64,000 bases of DNA from Actinobacillus succinogenes 130Z. Its GTDB lineage: Bacteria; Pseudomonadota; Gammaproteobacteria; Enterobacterales; Pasteurellaceae. Made by a program: the position numbers and the translations under genes. The DNA is taken from NCBI RefSeq assembly GCF_000017245.1, contig NC_009655.1, positions 248,001 through 312,000 of the forward strand, written 5' to 3'. Of the stretch, positions 43,748 through 53,892 are shown piece by piece. The notes under the pieces were generated by a model that saw nothing but the letters and a program-made list of their open reading frames with translations, searched no databases and had not been told where the DNA came from. Each line of letters begins with the position of its first letter. Positions within the stretch are counted from its first letter, which is position 1.

Positions 43748-45592
43748 TCAGTCATCATGTTCGGTTAAAAAACCGCCGCTCTGATGTTGCCATAATTTGG
43801 CATATAAACCGTGTTGTGCCAGTAATTCCGCATGGCTACCCTGTTCTACGATTTTTCCCTGATCCAACACAATCAGCCGATCCATCGCCGCAATAGTAGA
43901 TAGACGGTGAGCAATAGCAATAACGGTTTTGTTTTCCATCATTTTATCCAGACTTTCCTGAATTGCCGCTTCCACTTCACTGTCGAGGGCACTGGTTGCT
44001 TCGTCCAGTAACAAAATCGGTGCATCTTTCAGCATTACGCGGGCAATAGCTATCCGCTGCCGTTGTCCGCCGGATAATTTCACTCCGCGTTCGCCTACAT
44101 GAGCATCGTAACCGCGACGGCCTTGCGCATCACTTAACAGCGGGATAAAATCGGCGGCCTCGGCACGTTCCGCGGCAGAAATCATATCCGCTTCCGTGGC
44201 ATCCGGACGTCCGTAAATAATGTTATCCCGTACCGAACGGTGGAGCAGCGAAGTATCCTGCGTCACCAAACCGATTTGTGCGCGTAAGCTTTCCTGTTTC
44301 ACGTCTAATACGTTTTGTCCGTCGATGGTAATAGTACCGTTTTGCGCTTCATAAAAACGTAAAAGTAAATTAACGATAGTGGATTTTCCGGCGCCAGAAC
44401 GTCCGATTAAACCGACTTTTTCACCCGGTTTGATGGTTAAATTGAAATCCTGCAACAACGGTTTATCCGGTGAGTAAGCGAAATTAACGTGATCGAATTT
44501 AATCTCGCCTTGTTTCACCATTAACGGTGAGGCGTTCGGCTTGTCCACAATAGTATGCGGTTTCGACAGGGTTGTCATACCGTCGTTGACGGTACCGATG
44601 TTTTCGAATAAACGGGCGGATTCCCACATAATCCAGTGTGCCAGTCCGTTAACTCGTAATGCCATTGCCGTTGCGGTAGCAATAGCCCCCACACCGACGG
44701 CACCTTGATACCAAAGCATAATACCTAAAATTGCGGTGCTTAAGGTTAAGAAAATATTGCTTGCGTAAGTCAGAGTATCTAACACGGTCGCCAGACGCAT
44801 TTGGGCATGCACGGTGACCATAAATTCTTCCATGGAACTTTTGGCATACGCCGCCTCCCGCGCACCGTGCGAAAATAATTTTACTGTAGTGATGTTGGAA
44901 TAAGCATCGGTGACGCGTCCCGTCATCAGCGAGCGGGCATCCGCCTGACGTTCCGCCGTGCGGGCTAATTTAGGGATTAAAAAATACAGAATACAGGTAA
45001 AAATACCGATCCAGATAATAAACGGCACCAATAACCAGCCGTCGAAGGCGATCAGAATTGCACCCGATGTAATGAAATAGACACCGACATACACCACCAT
45101 ATTGGCGACCGTTAATACGGTATCCCGTACCGCAAGAGCGGTTTGCATAACTTTTGCCGAAACCCGTCCGGCGAATTCGTCCTGATAGAAACTTAAACTT
45201 TGTCCCAGCATTAAACGATGGAAATTCCACCGTAAACGCATAGGGAAAACCCCTTGCAGGGTTTGCAGACGTACGGCGGACGTCAAAAATGTCCAACCGA
45301 TACTCAACACCAGAACGAGCATCATGCCGATGAGATAATGTCCTTTTTCCGACCATAAGGTTGCCGGTGTGTAGGTACCGAGCCAGTCGACAATTTTTCC
45401 CATAAATTGGAACAGCATGGCTTCAATAACACCGGTACCGATGGTCAGAAAAGCAAAAAAAGCGATCCAGCCTTTTAACCCGTCCAGACTTGACCAGATA
45501 AAGCCCCCGAGCCCTTCTCGCGGAGGATCGGGCTGTCCGTCCGGATATGCGTCAATACGACTTTCGAACCATGTAAAAATTTTATTAATCAT
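43748..45592 (-). CDS. ABC-type exporter, fused permease and ATPase
   Basis: 614-residue half-transporter. About 40-340 is a six-helix exporter domain; the ATPase has Walker A GRSGAGKST, signature LSGGQRQR, Walker B ILLLDEATSALD and H-loop IAHRLST. Too different from MsbA to be it, and from memory similar to uncharacterised HI_1051-type exporters. Substrate unknown; drug or lipid export is typical. Confidence 0.88.
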   Translation of the reverse strand: MINKIFTWFESRIDAYPDGQPDPPREGLGGFIWSSLDGLKGWIAFFAFLTIGTGVIEAMLFQFMGKIVDWLGTYTPATLWSEKGHYLIGMMLVLVLSIGWTFLTSAVRLQTLQGVFPMRLRWNFHRLMLGQSLSFYQDEFAGRVSAKVMQTALAVRDTVLTVANMVVYVGVYFITSGAILIAFDGWLLVPFIIWIGIFTCILYFLIPKLARTAERQADARSLMTGRVTDAYSNITTVKLFSHGAREAAYAKSSMEEFMVTVHAQMRLATVLDTLTYASNIFLTLSTAILGIMLWYQGAVGVGAIATATAMALRVNGLAHWIMWESARLFENIGTVNDGMTTLSKPHTIVDKPNASPLMVKQGEIKFDHVNFAYSPDKPLLQDFNLTIKPGEKVGLIGRSGAGKSTIVNLLLRFYEAQNGTITIDGQNVLDVKQESLRAQIGLVTQDTSLLHRSVRDNIIYGRPDATEADMISAAERAEAADFIPLLSDAQGRRGYDAHVGERGVKLSGGQRQRIAIARVMLKDAPILLLDEATSALDSEVEAAIQESLDKMMENKTVIAIAHRLSTIAAMDRLIVLDQGKIVEQGSHAELLAQHGLYAKLWQHQSGGFLTEHDD

Positions 45593-45720
45593 CTTTTTGT
45601 TATTACCTTAACCGAAAAATAAAGGCAACATGAAAGTTCTGTTGCCTTGAAGTGCAGTCATTATACCGTTTATTTTTCAACCATCCAATGATTTTTCCAT
45701 CGATCGCGAAATACGTAGTT

Positions 45721-46200
45721 TTAATCAAAACTATCACCGTTACCGATAAAATCGGCGAAATCATCGGAATGAAAACCGTGGGAAAGCATATAGCGCCAGA
45801 TTTTTTGTTTGGCTTGCGGATTTTGCTTTTCCCTGAAAGCCGGAAACTTTTTATCAAGTACCAGACGTGCTATTTGACTCCAATCAATATCACTCTCTAA
45901 TAATACCTCTTCAATAATATCCGAAGAAATCCCTTTCAGCTGGCGGAGTTCTTGTTTGATTCTTACCGGTCCGTAGCCGCGCTGCGCACGAAAATTCAAA
46001 TAATTTTCAGTAAAACGGCGATCGCTTTGCCAATTTTTCTGCTGGCAATGAGCGATTACCGCTTCGATATCTTCTTCATCAAAGGCTTTTTCCTGCATTT
46101 TGCAACGAATTTCATATTCGCTGTATTCCCGACGGGCGAGCAGATTCACTACATAACCGAGAGCGAGTTGGAGATTGGATGGGCGACTTTCTGTATCCAT
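45721..46200 (-). CDS. recX: RecA modulator RecX
   Basis: 159-residue helical protein that limits RecA filament growth. Recognised by LLARREYSEYEIRCKM, DRRFTENYLNFRAQRGYGPVRIKQEL (about 60-85) and WRYMLSHGF at the end. 157 bases downstream of recA with a terminator between. Confidence 0.94.
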   Translation of the reverse strand: MDTESRPSNLQLALGYVVNLLARREYSEYEIRCKMQEKAFDEEDIEAVIAHCQQKNWQSDRRFTENYLNFRAQRGYGPVRIKQELRQLKGISSDIIEEVLLESDIDWSQIARLVLDKKFPAFREKQNPQAKQKIWRYMLSHGFHSDDFADFIGNGDSFD

Positions 46201-46271
46201 AACATTTTTTGAATTTTATTCGTGTTTAATTCCTACCCTGTCAGCGTTTATCTGAAAATGGGATTTTAATG

Positions 46272-46312
46272 AAAAAAGTGCGGTGAAAATTATTGATATT
46301 TTCACCGCTCTT
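46272..46312 (-). terminator. Terminator between recA and recX
   Basis: AAGTGCGGTGAAAAT pairs with ATTTTCACCGCTCTT; on the minus strand the T run follows the intact USS. One arm is a degenerate USS. Read-through would supply low recX expression. Confidence 0.75.
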
Positions 46313-46357
46313 ATCTCTCATCACAATTTATATGTTCGCGGGCGTTCCGATCGATTT

Positions 46358-47461
46358 CTATTCGAAATTAACCGTATCTTCACTGTCATCAAGTTCAGTA
46401 TTTTTACCGGAACCGTCAAGTTCGGCAATTAACGTTTTTTCCGGATTTTCTTGGAATTCCGCTCGGATCTTACTTTCAAGTTCTGCCGCTTTTTCCGGGT
46501 TGTCAGCCAGCCATTTCATCGCATTGGCTTTACCCTGTCCGATTTTTTGTCCTTCATAGGCAAACCAGGCACCGGATTTTTGCACCAGTTTTTGTTTTAC
46601 TCCCAATTCGATTAATTCACCGTTTTTAGAAATCCCTTCGCCGTACATAATTTGGAAATCTACAGTCCGGAACGGTGCCGCCAGTTTGTTTTTCACCACT
46701 TTCACGCGGGTTTCGTTACCAATAATCTCATCGCCGGCTTTGACCGAACCGATACGACGGATATCCAAACGGACTGAAGAATAAAATTTTAATGCATTAC
46801 CGCCGGTAGTGGTTTCCGGATTACCGAACATTACACCGATTTTCATTCGGATTTGATTGATAAAGACCACCAGGCAATTGGAGGACTTGATTTGGGCGGT
46901 TAATTTACGTAATGCCTGAGACATTAAACGCGCCTGTAAACCTACGTGCGCATCGCCCATGTCACCTTCGATTTCCGCTTTAGGCGTTAATGCCGCCACC
47001 GAGTCTACGATAATCACATCAATGGCGCCGGAACGGACTAATGCGTCGCAGATTTCAAGTGCCTGCTCACCGTTATCCGGTTGAGAAATAAACAGTTCTT
47101 TTACATCGACACCTAATTTAGCAGCATAAATAGGATCAAGAGCGTGTTCCGCATCAATAAAGGCGCAGACTTTTCCGGCTTTTTGCGCTTGCGCTATAAC
47201 GGAAAGAGTCAACGTGGTTTTACCGGAAGATTCCGGTCCGAAAATCTCGACGATGCGTCCCATAGGTAAACCGCCGATCCCTAACGCTACGTCTAAGCCG
47301 ATGGAACCGGTTGAAACGGATTCAACATCCATATCCGGCCGATCGCCCAGTTTCATAATTGCGCCTTTACCAAATTGTTTTTCAATTTGTCCCAATGCGG
47401 CAGCCAATGCTTTTGATTTTTCTTCCGCGCTAGGTTTGGTTTTATCGTTCGGAGTTGCCAT
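46358..47461 (-). CDS. recA: Recombinase RecA
   Basis: DNA strand exchange and SOS co-protease; also required for natural transformation. 367 residues. Walker A GPESSGKTT (about 68-76), MAW-like region, L2 loop NQIRMKIGVMFGNPETTTGGNALKFY begins near 193. Acidic C-terminus. A LexA box lies upstream. Confidence 0.98.
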   Translation of the reverse strand: MATPNDKTKPSAEEKSKALAAALGQIEKQFGKGAIMKLGDRPDMDVESVSTGSIGLDVALGIGGLPMGRIVEIFGPESSGKTTLTLSVIAQAQKAGKVCAFIDAEHALDPIYAAKLGVDVKELFISQPDNGEQALEICDALVRSGAIDVIIVDSVAALTPKAEIEGDMGDAHVGLQARLMSQALRKLTAQIKSSNCLVVFINQIRMKIGVMFGNPETTTGGNALKFYSSVRLDIRRIGSVKAGDEIIGNETRVKVVKNKLAAPFRTVDFQIMYGEGISKNGELIELGVKQKLVQKSGAWFAYEGQKIGQGKANAMKWLADNPEKAAELESKIRAEFQENPEKTLIAELDGSGKNTELDDSEDTVNFE

Positions 47462-47506
47462 ATGAAATCCTTTAAGTGTTTATCTGTAAATTCGTGCATA
47501 TATTAA

Positions 47507-47522
47507 CTGGTATAAAACACAG
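47507..47522. promoter_or_regulatory. LexA (SOS) box upstream of recA
   Basis: CTGGTATAAAACACAG fits CTGT-N8-ACAG with one change, 46 bases before the recA start. The remaining recA-dam gap (47523-47672) is AT-rich promoter DNA with nothing else seen. Confidence 0.75.
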
Positions 47523-47672
47523 TATCAAGTTTTTTTTATATTTTTTATCGCAAACGTGAACTGCATTCCGTTTTATCGGTTAATTAATTGAAATTAAAGT
47601 ATATTACCTTGAATGCGCACAATCGGACATTGTATGTTTAGCCGGAAATAATGAGTGCGGAAAATCCGCCGT

Positions 47673-48539
47673 TTAAGGCATGATGTTTCTTTTAGGATTA
47701 AATACGGCAATAAGTTCGTTAACCTTTAAGCGACGCTCGGATTTTCGACTGATACTTCGTTGCACCCGTATTTTTTTTAATTCGGCCTTTTGATAAATTT
47801 CACGGGTAAAGCGGGTATCGTGGTTTGAAATCACAACGGGGATTCTGCGTTCAATCCGTGTTTGATGTGCCAGATCCGCTAAGGCTTTCTGGTGTTCAAG
47901 AGAAAAATTATTGCCGGCATATTTGGTAAAATTGCTATCTTGGTGAAGCGGGGCGTAAGGCGGATCACAATAAATAACGGAATGTTCGTCGGCAAGGAGG
48001 AAAGTTTCTTGAAAATCGCCGCAAATAAATACCGCACTTTGCGCTTTTTGGGCGAAATAACGCATTTCGTTTTCGGGGAAATAGTGAGTTTTATGAGAAC
48101 CGAAAGGCACGTTGAATTCGTTGTTGGCGTTGTAACGGCATAAGCCGTTAAAGCCGAAACGATTGAGATAAACAAACAGAACGGAACGCAGAAATACATC
48201 CCCGCTTTGGTTGAATTCCTCACGCCGTGCGTAATAATAGTCCGGTGTGTTAGCGTTCGGATGAAAGAAAACCGGTTTAAGTGCTGCGATATAGCATTCC
48301 ACATCCTGTTTCAATACGTTGAACAGATTAATTAAATCGGGATTGATGTCCGCCAGAATATAGCGTTCGTAGTGGCTGTTTAAGAACACGGAGCCTGCAC
48401 CGACAAAAGGTTCGACCAAGCATTTTTTCTTTTTCGGCAGTAAGCTGTTGATATCGTCCGTCAGGCGGTATTTACCGCCCGCCCATTTTAAAAACGAGCG
48501 GTATTTCGTCGGTTTGGTTTTGCGGATATGCTTGGTCAT
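47673..48539 (-). CDS. dam: DNA adenine methylase Dam
   Basis: Methylates the adenine of GATC. 288 residues, alpha-group N6 methyltransferase: FLKWAGGKYRL (about 16), VEPFVGAGSVF (SAM site, about 43-53), CDPPYAPL catalytic motif (about 183). Begins 5 bases after aroB, giving aroK-aroB-dam (E. coli has damX between). Start at 48539 over a TTG at 48548. Confidence 0.96.
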   Translation of the reverse strand: MTKHIRKTKPTKYRSFLKWAGGKYRLTDDINSLLPKKKKCLVEPFVGAGSVFLNSHYERYILADINPDLINLFNVLKQDVECYIAALKPVFFHPNANTPDYYYARREEFNQSGDVFLRSVLFVYLNRFGFNGLCRYNANNEFNVPFGSHKTHYFPENEMRYFAQKAQSAVFICGDFQETFLLADEHSVIYCDPPYAPLHQDSNFTKYAGNNFSLEHQKALADLAHQTRIERRIPVVISNHDTRFTREIYQKAELKKIRVQRSISRKSERRLKVNELIAVFNPKRNIMP

Positions 48540-48544
48540 GAAAA

Positions 48545-49633
48545 TCAATCGGTTTGCGTGCAGGCATAAATCGCATCAAGCACCAACGCGGGATCGGTAT
48601 CTGTCGCGACATAAGCTTGCCCTAAGGCTTTCAGCAGTACCAGGCGCAACTTTCCGGCCAGTACTTTTTTATCACGCATCATGTGCGGCAAATAATCTTC
48701 CGGTTGCATGCCGTCCGGACTGAGGGTCGGCAGGTTGGCGCGGGCGAACAGTTTTTCCACACGTGCTACGTCCGTTCGGGCTAAATTACCGAGTTTTTCC
48801 GATAATGCCGCCGCCATCATACTGCCGGCGGCCACCGCTTCACCGTGTAACCAGTTGCCGTAACCGAGATGGGTTTCAATAGCATGACCGAAGGTATGCC
48901 CCAGATTCAGCAGGGCGCGATCGCCTTTTTCCGTTTCATCGCGAGCCACGACGTCGGCTTTAATCCGGCAACAGCGGGCGATACAGTATTGCAAATCCTG
49001 CTGATTCAGCGCTACCAGATTATCGATATGCCGCTCCAGCCATTCAAAGAACGGATAATCCAAAATCGCACCGTATTTAATCACTTCCGCCAGACCGGCG
49101 TTCACTTCCCGTTTCGGCAAAGTGTTCAAAGTGGTCGTGTCGATAATGACGGTGATAGGCTGATAAAACGCGCCGATCATATTTTTACCCAGTTCATGAT
49201 TCACCGCCGTTTTACCGCCGACGGAAGAATCCACTTGCGACAACAAAGTCGTCGGAATCTGAATGAATTTTATTCCGCGTTGATAACTGGCGGCGGCATA
49301 ACCCGCCACATCACCGATCACGCCGCCGCCGAGAGCGATTAACGTGGTGTCGCGTCCGTGGTTTTCTTGTAGAAGTGCTGTGAAAATTTGATTTAACGAA
49401 CCGAGAGTCTTATATTTTTCGCCGTCTTTCAATAAGACATGGCTGACCTGACAACCGATTTGGTTCAAGGTGTCGGTTACAGTTTCAAGGTACAGCGGCG
49501 CAATGGTTTCGTTTGTGACAATCATTACTTTGTCGCCGGATTTCAGCGGATAAACCGAGCTATCCGTCAATAAACCTTCACCGATATAAATGGGATAACG
49601 GCGTTCTTTGAGTTCAACATTTACACATTGCAT
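48545..49633 (-). CDS. aroB: 3-dehydroquinate synthase
   Basis: Second shikimate-pathway step; NAD and zinc dependent. 362 residues with [19 protein letters not shown] (about 101-119), [19 protein letters not shown] and [11 protein letters not shown] (zinc His). Separated from aroK by a USS-pair hairpin. Confidence 0.97.
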
Positions 49634-49653
49634 AAGCGAGTCCTTGAAAGGTT

Positions 49654-49695
49654 AAAAGTGCGGTTAAAAACCATCGTTTTTTCGACCGCACTTGA
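49654..49695. terminator. Paired-USS hairpin between aroK and aroB
   Basis: AAAAGTGCGGTTAAAAA pairs with TTTTTTCGACCGCACTT (49656-49693). It sits inside an operon, so partial attenuation of aroB-dam is possible. Confidence 0.7.
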
Positions 49696-49706
49696 TTTCG
49701 GCAGGG

Positions 49707-50234
49707 TTATCCATGGAAATTATCAATTAAATCAATAATTTGATTTGCCATGACTTTTGCGCTTTGTTCATCGGTCGGCAGGGTAATATCCGCGACTTCT
49801 TCATACAGCGGATTACGGATGACGGCTAAGTTTTCCAACACTTGGCGTGCATCTTCGACGCCTTGCAATAACGGGCGTTTTTTATCACGTTGCGTGCGCT
49901 CGAATTGTTTTGCCACCGTAGTTTGTAAATACACCACAATACCGCGGGCGGATAAATGATTTCGGTTTTCTTTTGACAAGACGACTCCGCCGCCGGTGGA
50001 CAGCACAATTCCTTGTTTTTGGGTTAATTCGTTGATTATTCGTTCTTCGCGTTTGCGGAAACCGTTTTCTCCTTCAATATCGAAAATCCAGCTGATTTCT
50101 GCGCCGGCGCGTTCCTCAATGACGCTGTCGGAATCAAAAAATTCCATGCCGAGCTGTTGAGCTAACTGACGTCCGATGGTGCTTTTACCTGCCCCCATAG
50201 GACCGACTAAAAATATATTACGTTTTTCTGCCAT
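49707..50234 (-). CDS. aroK: Shikimate kinase
   Basis: Phosphorylates shikimate at C3. 175 residues; Walker A GPMGAGKSTIG (about 11-21), FFDSDSVIEERAG (substrate Asp) and LSTGGGVVL. First gene of aroK-aroB-dam. Confidence 0.96.
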   Translation of the reverse strand: MAEKRNIFLVGPMGAGKSTIGRQLAQQLGMEFFDSDSVIEERAGAEISWIFDIEGENGFRKREERIINELTQKQGIVLSTGGGVVLSKENRNHLSARGIVVYLQTTVAKQFERTQRDKKRPLLQGVEDARQVLENLAVIRNPLYEEVADITLPTDEQSAKVMANQIIDLIDNFHG

Positions 50235-50474
50235 TGTTATTTTTCTTCAAATTGACTTGATAAAATTTGATCCCTGAAATGCAAAAATTCAAGCGAAAAA
50301 AGAGGGATCACCTAAACTGGTGAATTATCGCAATAAATCGGGTGTTTTTTCAAGTTTATTCGGGAGGGGATCGTGTGATTTTCCATAAAAGTGCGGTCAA
50401 AAACCGGTATGTTTTGTCCTGTTTCCGCTTAAATCAGGTTATGCGTAATTTGTTCGGCTAACAAACCGGATGTA

Positions 50475-50512
50475 AAAAATCGCCGCCGCAACGATGTACG
50501 GCGACGATTTTG
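50475..50512 (-). terminator. Intrinsic terminator after tktA
   Basis: Minus-strand ATCGTCGCCG pairs with CGGCGGCGAT, loop of 10, then TTTTTT. The rest of 50235-50474 holds a USS (about 50390) and probably the aroK promoter; no gene seen. Confidence 0.85.
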
Positions 50513-50523
50513 TTGATGCGAAA

Positions 50524-52530
50524 TTAAAGAATTTCTTTGGCTTTCGCTACTACGTTTTCTACCGTAAAACCGAAGAGTTTGAATAGTTGCTCTGCCGGAG
50601 CGGATTCGCCAAAACGATTCATACCGATAATACGGCCTTCAAGACCGACGTATTTATACCAGAAATCGGCAATTTGTGCTTCGATAGCAACACGCTTGGT
50701 GACGGAGCTCGGCAAAACGGATTCGCGGTATGCTTCGTCCTGTTTGTCGAATACATTAGTGCTCGGCATTGACACGACACGAACTTTTACGCCTTCAGCA
50801 TCCAATACGTCAGCCGCTTTCATGGCTAATTCCACTTCGGAACCGGTGGCGATCAGGATTAAATCCGGACAATCGCCTTTTTCACAACATTCGCGCAAAA
50901 TGTAACCGCCGCGTGCCACGTTGGCTAATTGGGCGGAAGTGCGGTCTTGTTGCGCTAAGTTTTGACGGGTGAAGATTAATGCGCTCGGGCCGTCTTGACG
51001 TTCAACCGCCTCTTTCCAGGCAACGGCGGATTCTACTTGGTCTGCCGGACGCCATACGTTCAGATTAGGAATTAAACGTAATGCCGCCGTTTGCTCTACC
51101 GGTTGGTGAGTCGGGCCGTCTTCCCCCAAGCCGATGGAATCATGGGTATAAACGAATAATGCACGTTGTTTCATTAATGCCGCCATACGCACTGCATTGT
51201 GAGCGTATTCGTAGAACATTAGGAAAGTTGCACCGTAAGGAATGAAGCCGCCGTGTAAGGCGATACCGTTCATAATGGCGGACATACCGAATTCACGTAC
51301 GCCGTAGTTGATGTAATTACCATCCGTATTTTCTTTCGCACGAATCGGTTTCGAACCCGACCATAAAGTGAGATTAGAACTTGCCAAGTCGGCCGAACCG
51401 CCTAAAAATTCAGGTAAAATACGGGCATAAGCTTCGATAGCATTTTGTGAAGCTTTACGGCTGGCAATGGCTGCCGGATTAGCTTGTAATTTTTCAATGA
51501 AAGCCTGAGATTCCGCCGCCCAGTTTGCCGGCAATTCACCGTTGACACGGCGAGTGAATTCAGTGGCTAATTCCGGGTAAGCTTTGGCATAAGCGGCAAA
51601 TTTTTCATTCCATGCCGCTTCTGCCGCCTGACCGGCTGCTTTGGCATCCCATGCAGCGTAAATATCCGCCGGAATTTCAAACGGCGCATAATTCCAACCT
51701 AACGCTTTGCGCGTTAATGCGATTTCTTCTTCACCCAACGGCGCGCCGTGACAATCATGAGAGGCGGATTTATTAGGTGAACCGTAACCGATGATGGTTT
51801 TGCAAATAATAATGGACGGCTTTTCTGTTTCCGCTTGCGCCAATTTCACTGCAGCAGCAATTTGTTCCGGATCGTGACCGTCGACATTGTCGATAACTTG
51901 CCAGCCGTAAGCTTCGAAACGACCTTTCGTGTTATCGGTGAACCAGCCGTCCACATGACCGTCAATAGAAATATTGTTGTCATCGTAAAACGCGATTAAT
52001 TTTCCTAGTCCCAAGGTTCCCGCCAACGAGCAGGCTTCATGGGATACGCCTTCCATTAAACAGCCGTCGCCTAAGAACACGTAAGTGTGGTGATCAACGA
52101 TGTCATGCCCTTCGCGGTTGAATTGCGCCGCTAAGGTTTTTTCCGCAATCGCCATACCGACGGCATTGGTAATACCTTGACCAAGCGGACCGGTTGTGGT
52201 TTCGACGCCCGGTGCATAGCCGTATTCCGGATGTCCCGGCGTTTTAGAATGAAGCTGACGGAAGTTTTTTAAATCTTCAATGGAAAGATCATAACCGGTT
52301 AAATGCAAAAGACTGTAAATCAACATAGAACCGTGACCGTTGGAAAGCACGAAACGGTCGCGATCCGCCCATTTCGGATTGCTCGGATTGTGTTTCATAA
52401 AACCACGCCATAATACTTCGGCAATATCCGCCATTCCCATAGGGGCACCCGGGTGACCGGATTTTGCTTTTTGAACAGCATCCATACTTAATGCGCGAAT
52501 CGCATTTGCTAATTGTTTTTGATCTGCCAT
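50524..52530 (-). CDS. tktA: Transketolase
   Basis: Thiamine diphosphate enzyme of the non-oxidative pentose phosphate pathway. 668 residues; KSGHPGAPMGMADIAEVL (about 18-35), GDGCLMEGVSHEA with the ThDP motif, DDNNISIDG, and HDSIGLGEDGPTHQPVE in the pyrimidine domain. Lies beside the diketogulonate genes whose product, xylulose 5-phosphate, it uses. Confidence 0.98.
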   Translation of the reverse strand: MADQKQLANAIRALSMDAVQKAKSGHPGAPMGMADIAEVLWRGFMKHNPSNPKWADRDRFVLSNGHGSMLIYSLLHLTGYDLSIEDLKNFRQLHSKTPGHPEYGYAPGVETTTGPLGQGITNAVGMAIAEKTLAAQFNREGHDIVDHHTYVFLGDGCLMEGVSHEACSLAGTLGLGKLIAFYDDNNISIDGHVDGWFTDNTKGRFEAYGWQVIDNVDGHDPEQIAAAVKLAQAETEKPSIIICKTIIGYGSPNKSASHDCHGAPLGEEEIALTRKALGWNYAPFEIPADIYAAWDAKAAGQAAEAAWNEKFAAYAKAYPELATEFTRRVNGELPANWAAESQAFIEKLQANPAAIASRKASQNAIEAYARILPEFLGGSADLASSNLTLWSGSKPIRAKENTDGNYINYGVREFGMSAIMNGIALHGGFIPYGATFLMFYEYAHNAVRMAALMKQRALFVYTHDSIGLGEDGPTHQPVEQTAALRLIPNLNVWRPADQVESAVAWKEAVERQDGPSALIFTRQNLAQQDRTSAQLANVARGGYILRECCEKGDCPDLILIATGSEVELAMKAADVLDAEGVKVRVVSMPSTNVFDKQDEAYRESVLPSSVTKRVAIEAQIADFWYKYVGLEGRIIGMNRFGESAPAEQLFKLFGFTVENVVAKAKEIL

Positions 52531-52591
52531 TTTATTCTCCTAACTTGACCAAGTTTGTATAATTCTAAAATTAACATGTAACGTTATATAA

Positions 52592-52936
52592 TTACCAATA
52601 TTTATTGGTTTCGGCACGCATTGCGTCCACGGTTTGTTCCCCATTTTCGCCAACAAATGCACGTCCTGCAATGAAAACTTTCGCTTTTTTGAGATCTTTA
52701 AATAATTTGGTTCGGTTGGTTGCCATCGGTAATCGAGAGTTCTAATCCGATGATGTCTTCTAACGCTTTCATTTTTACCAGATCCTCTTTCGTCCAACCT
52801 TTACCTGCCAGCGCAGCATCACGGGAACGGTGGCAAATGGCCTGTTTTACGCCTAATGCCCCCATTGTTTGGTATCTATTACGGCTTTTTCTAAAGTAAG
52901 GGAATCTAACGCAATTTGTAATAACGGTTTTGTCAT
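52592..52936 (-). pseudogene. Broken 3-keto-L-gulonate-6-phosphate decarboxylase (sgbH/ulaD-like)
   Basis: Starts MTKPLLQIALDSLTLEKAV, nearly as UlaD, then jumps after about 24 residues to ALGVKQAICHRSRDAALAGK, i.e. an internal deletion of about 110 codons with a frameshift; a second frameshift after LSITDG precedes the terminal LFKDLKKAKVFIAGRAFVGE and the final KYW-stop. The deleted part includes the catalytic Asp/Lys (D62 and K64 in UlaD). Relatives such as H. influenzae carry an intact copy next to tktA. Confidence 0.9.
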
Positions 52937-52973
52937 AATAAATATACGTATCCTTTAGGACATTTCTCGAATT

Positions 52974-53762
52974 TTAATCGCGGGAGTTAACCGTCCATCC
53001 CAGTTCTTGCGAAATAAGCTGTGCCGTAGGTTTAATTTTGTTCAGTAAGAAGTCAATACCGTATTGTTGCAACTTAGCTGTAGAGATAGATACGGACAAG
53101 GCGTATTTTACATGATTCTGAGAATCGAATATCGGACAAGCAATACATGAAATACCGATTTCGTTTTCTTCTCTGTCAACGGCAAATCCCAGTTTCTTCA
53201 CTTCCTCCAATTCTTTTTTCATTAATGGCAATTTTGTAATCGTATTACAGGTCAGCATTTTTATTTGTGTTTCATTTTCCTGCCAATAACGGTCCAGATA
53301 GGCCGCTTGGTCATATGCCAAATAGAGTTTCCCCATGGCGGAACAGTAGAGTTGAAGATGTTGGCCGATATAGGCTCGGGTACGCATAATACCCATGGTA
53401 GGTTCCAGTTTATAGATCATAATGGCGTGATTATTTTCCCGCATGGAAAAATTGACGGTTTCGCCCAGTTCTAAATTCAATGTTTCCAGATAAGGCGATA
53501 CCAAGCTGATGATATTGACGGAAGAAAGCATTTTTTGGCCGATCGAAAGGCACTTGCTGGTGAGGCGATAACTACCGATCCGGGTGGAGGGTTGAACGAA
53601 ACCTTCTTGCTGTAACCCCTGTAACAGTCGGTGTACAGTGCTTTTATTCAATTCAGCCACATTGGATAACTGCAACAGCGAACAGCCGTTAGGAAATCGG
53701 CTTAAAATTTCGATTAAACGTAAGCCCCGGATAAGGCTTTGATTACCATTGTTTTTTTCCAT
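52974..53762 (-). CDS. yiaJ: IclR-family repressor (YiaJ-like)
   Basis: 262 residues. IclR winged helix-turn-helix with SLLQLSNVAELNKSTVHRLL (about 28-47) and an effector domain ending in GISCIACPIFDSQNHVKYALSVS. Divergent from yiaK. In E. coli YiaJ represses yiaKLMNO-lyxK-sgbHUE. Confidence 0.9.
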   Translation of the reverse strand: MEKNNGNQSLIRGLRLIEILSRFPNGCSLLQLSNVAELNKSTVHRLLQGLQQEGFVQPSTRIGSYRLTSKCLSIGQKMLSSVNIISLVSPYLETLNLELGETVNFSMRENNHAIMIYKLEPTMGIMRTRAYIGQHLQLYCSAMGKLYLAYDQAAYLDRYWQENETQIKMLTCNTITKLPLMKKELEEVKKLGFAVDREENEIGISCIACPIFDSQNHVKYALSVSISTAKLQQYGIDFLLNKIKPTAQLISQELGWTVNSRD

Positions 53763-53822
53763 ACTACCTACACTCTCTTTTTTATTGTGCGTAATAGCTT
53801 AAATATACGGAATGAAGAAAAA

Positions 53823-53838
53823 TGAGATCAAGATCACA
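53823..53838. promoter_or_regulatory. CRP site upstream of yiaK
   Basis: TGAGATCAAGATCACA matches TGTGA-N6-TCACA with one change, about 100 bases upstream of yiaK. Implies catabolite activation of the diketogulonate operon. Confidence 0.65.
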
Positions 53839-53892
53839 AATTAGAGAATTGATTCTTAACATCTTCCCGTTTAAAGCATATAGTCACAAATG

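Noticed and set aside
45652..45900. Plus-strand ORF near recX
   Set aside because: Antisense to the recX 3' end; no independent support.
52540..52797. 85-residue minus-strand ORF
   Set aside because: Mixed-frame reading across the broken decarboxylase gene; the homologous frames change inside it.
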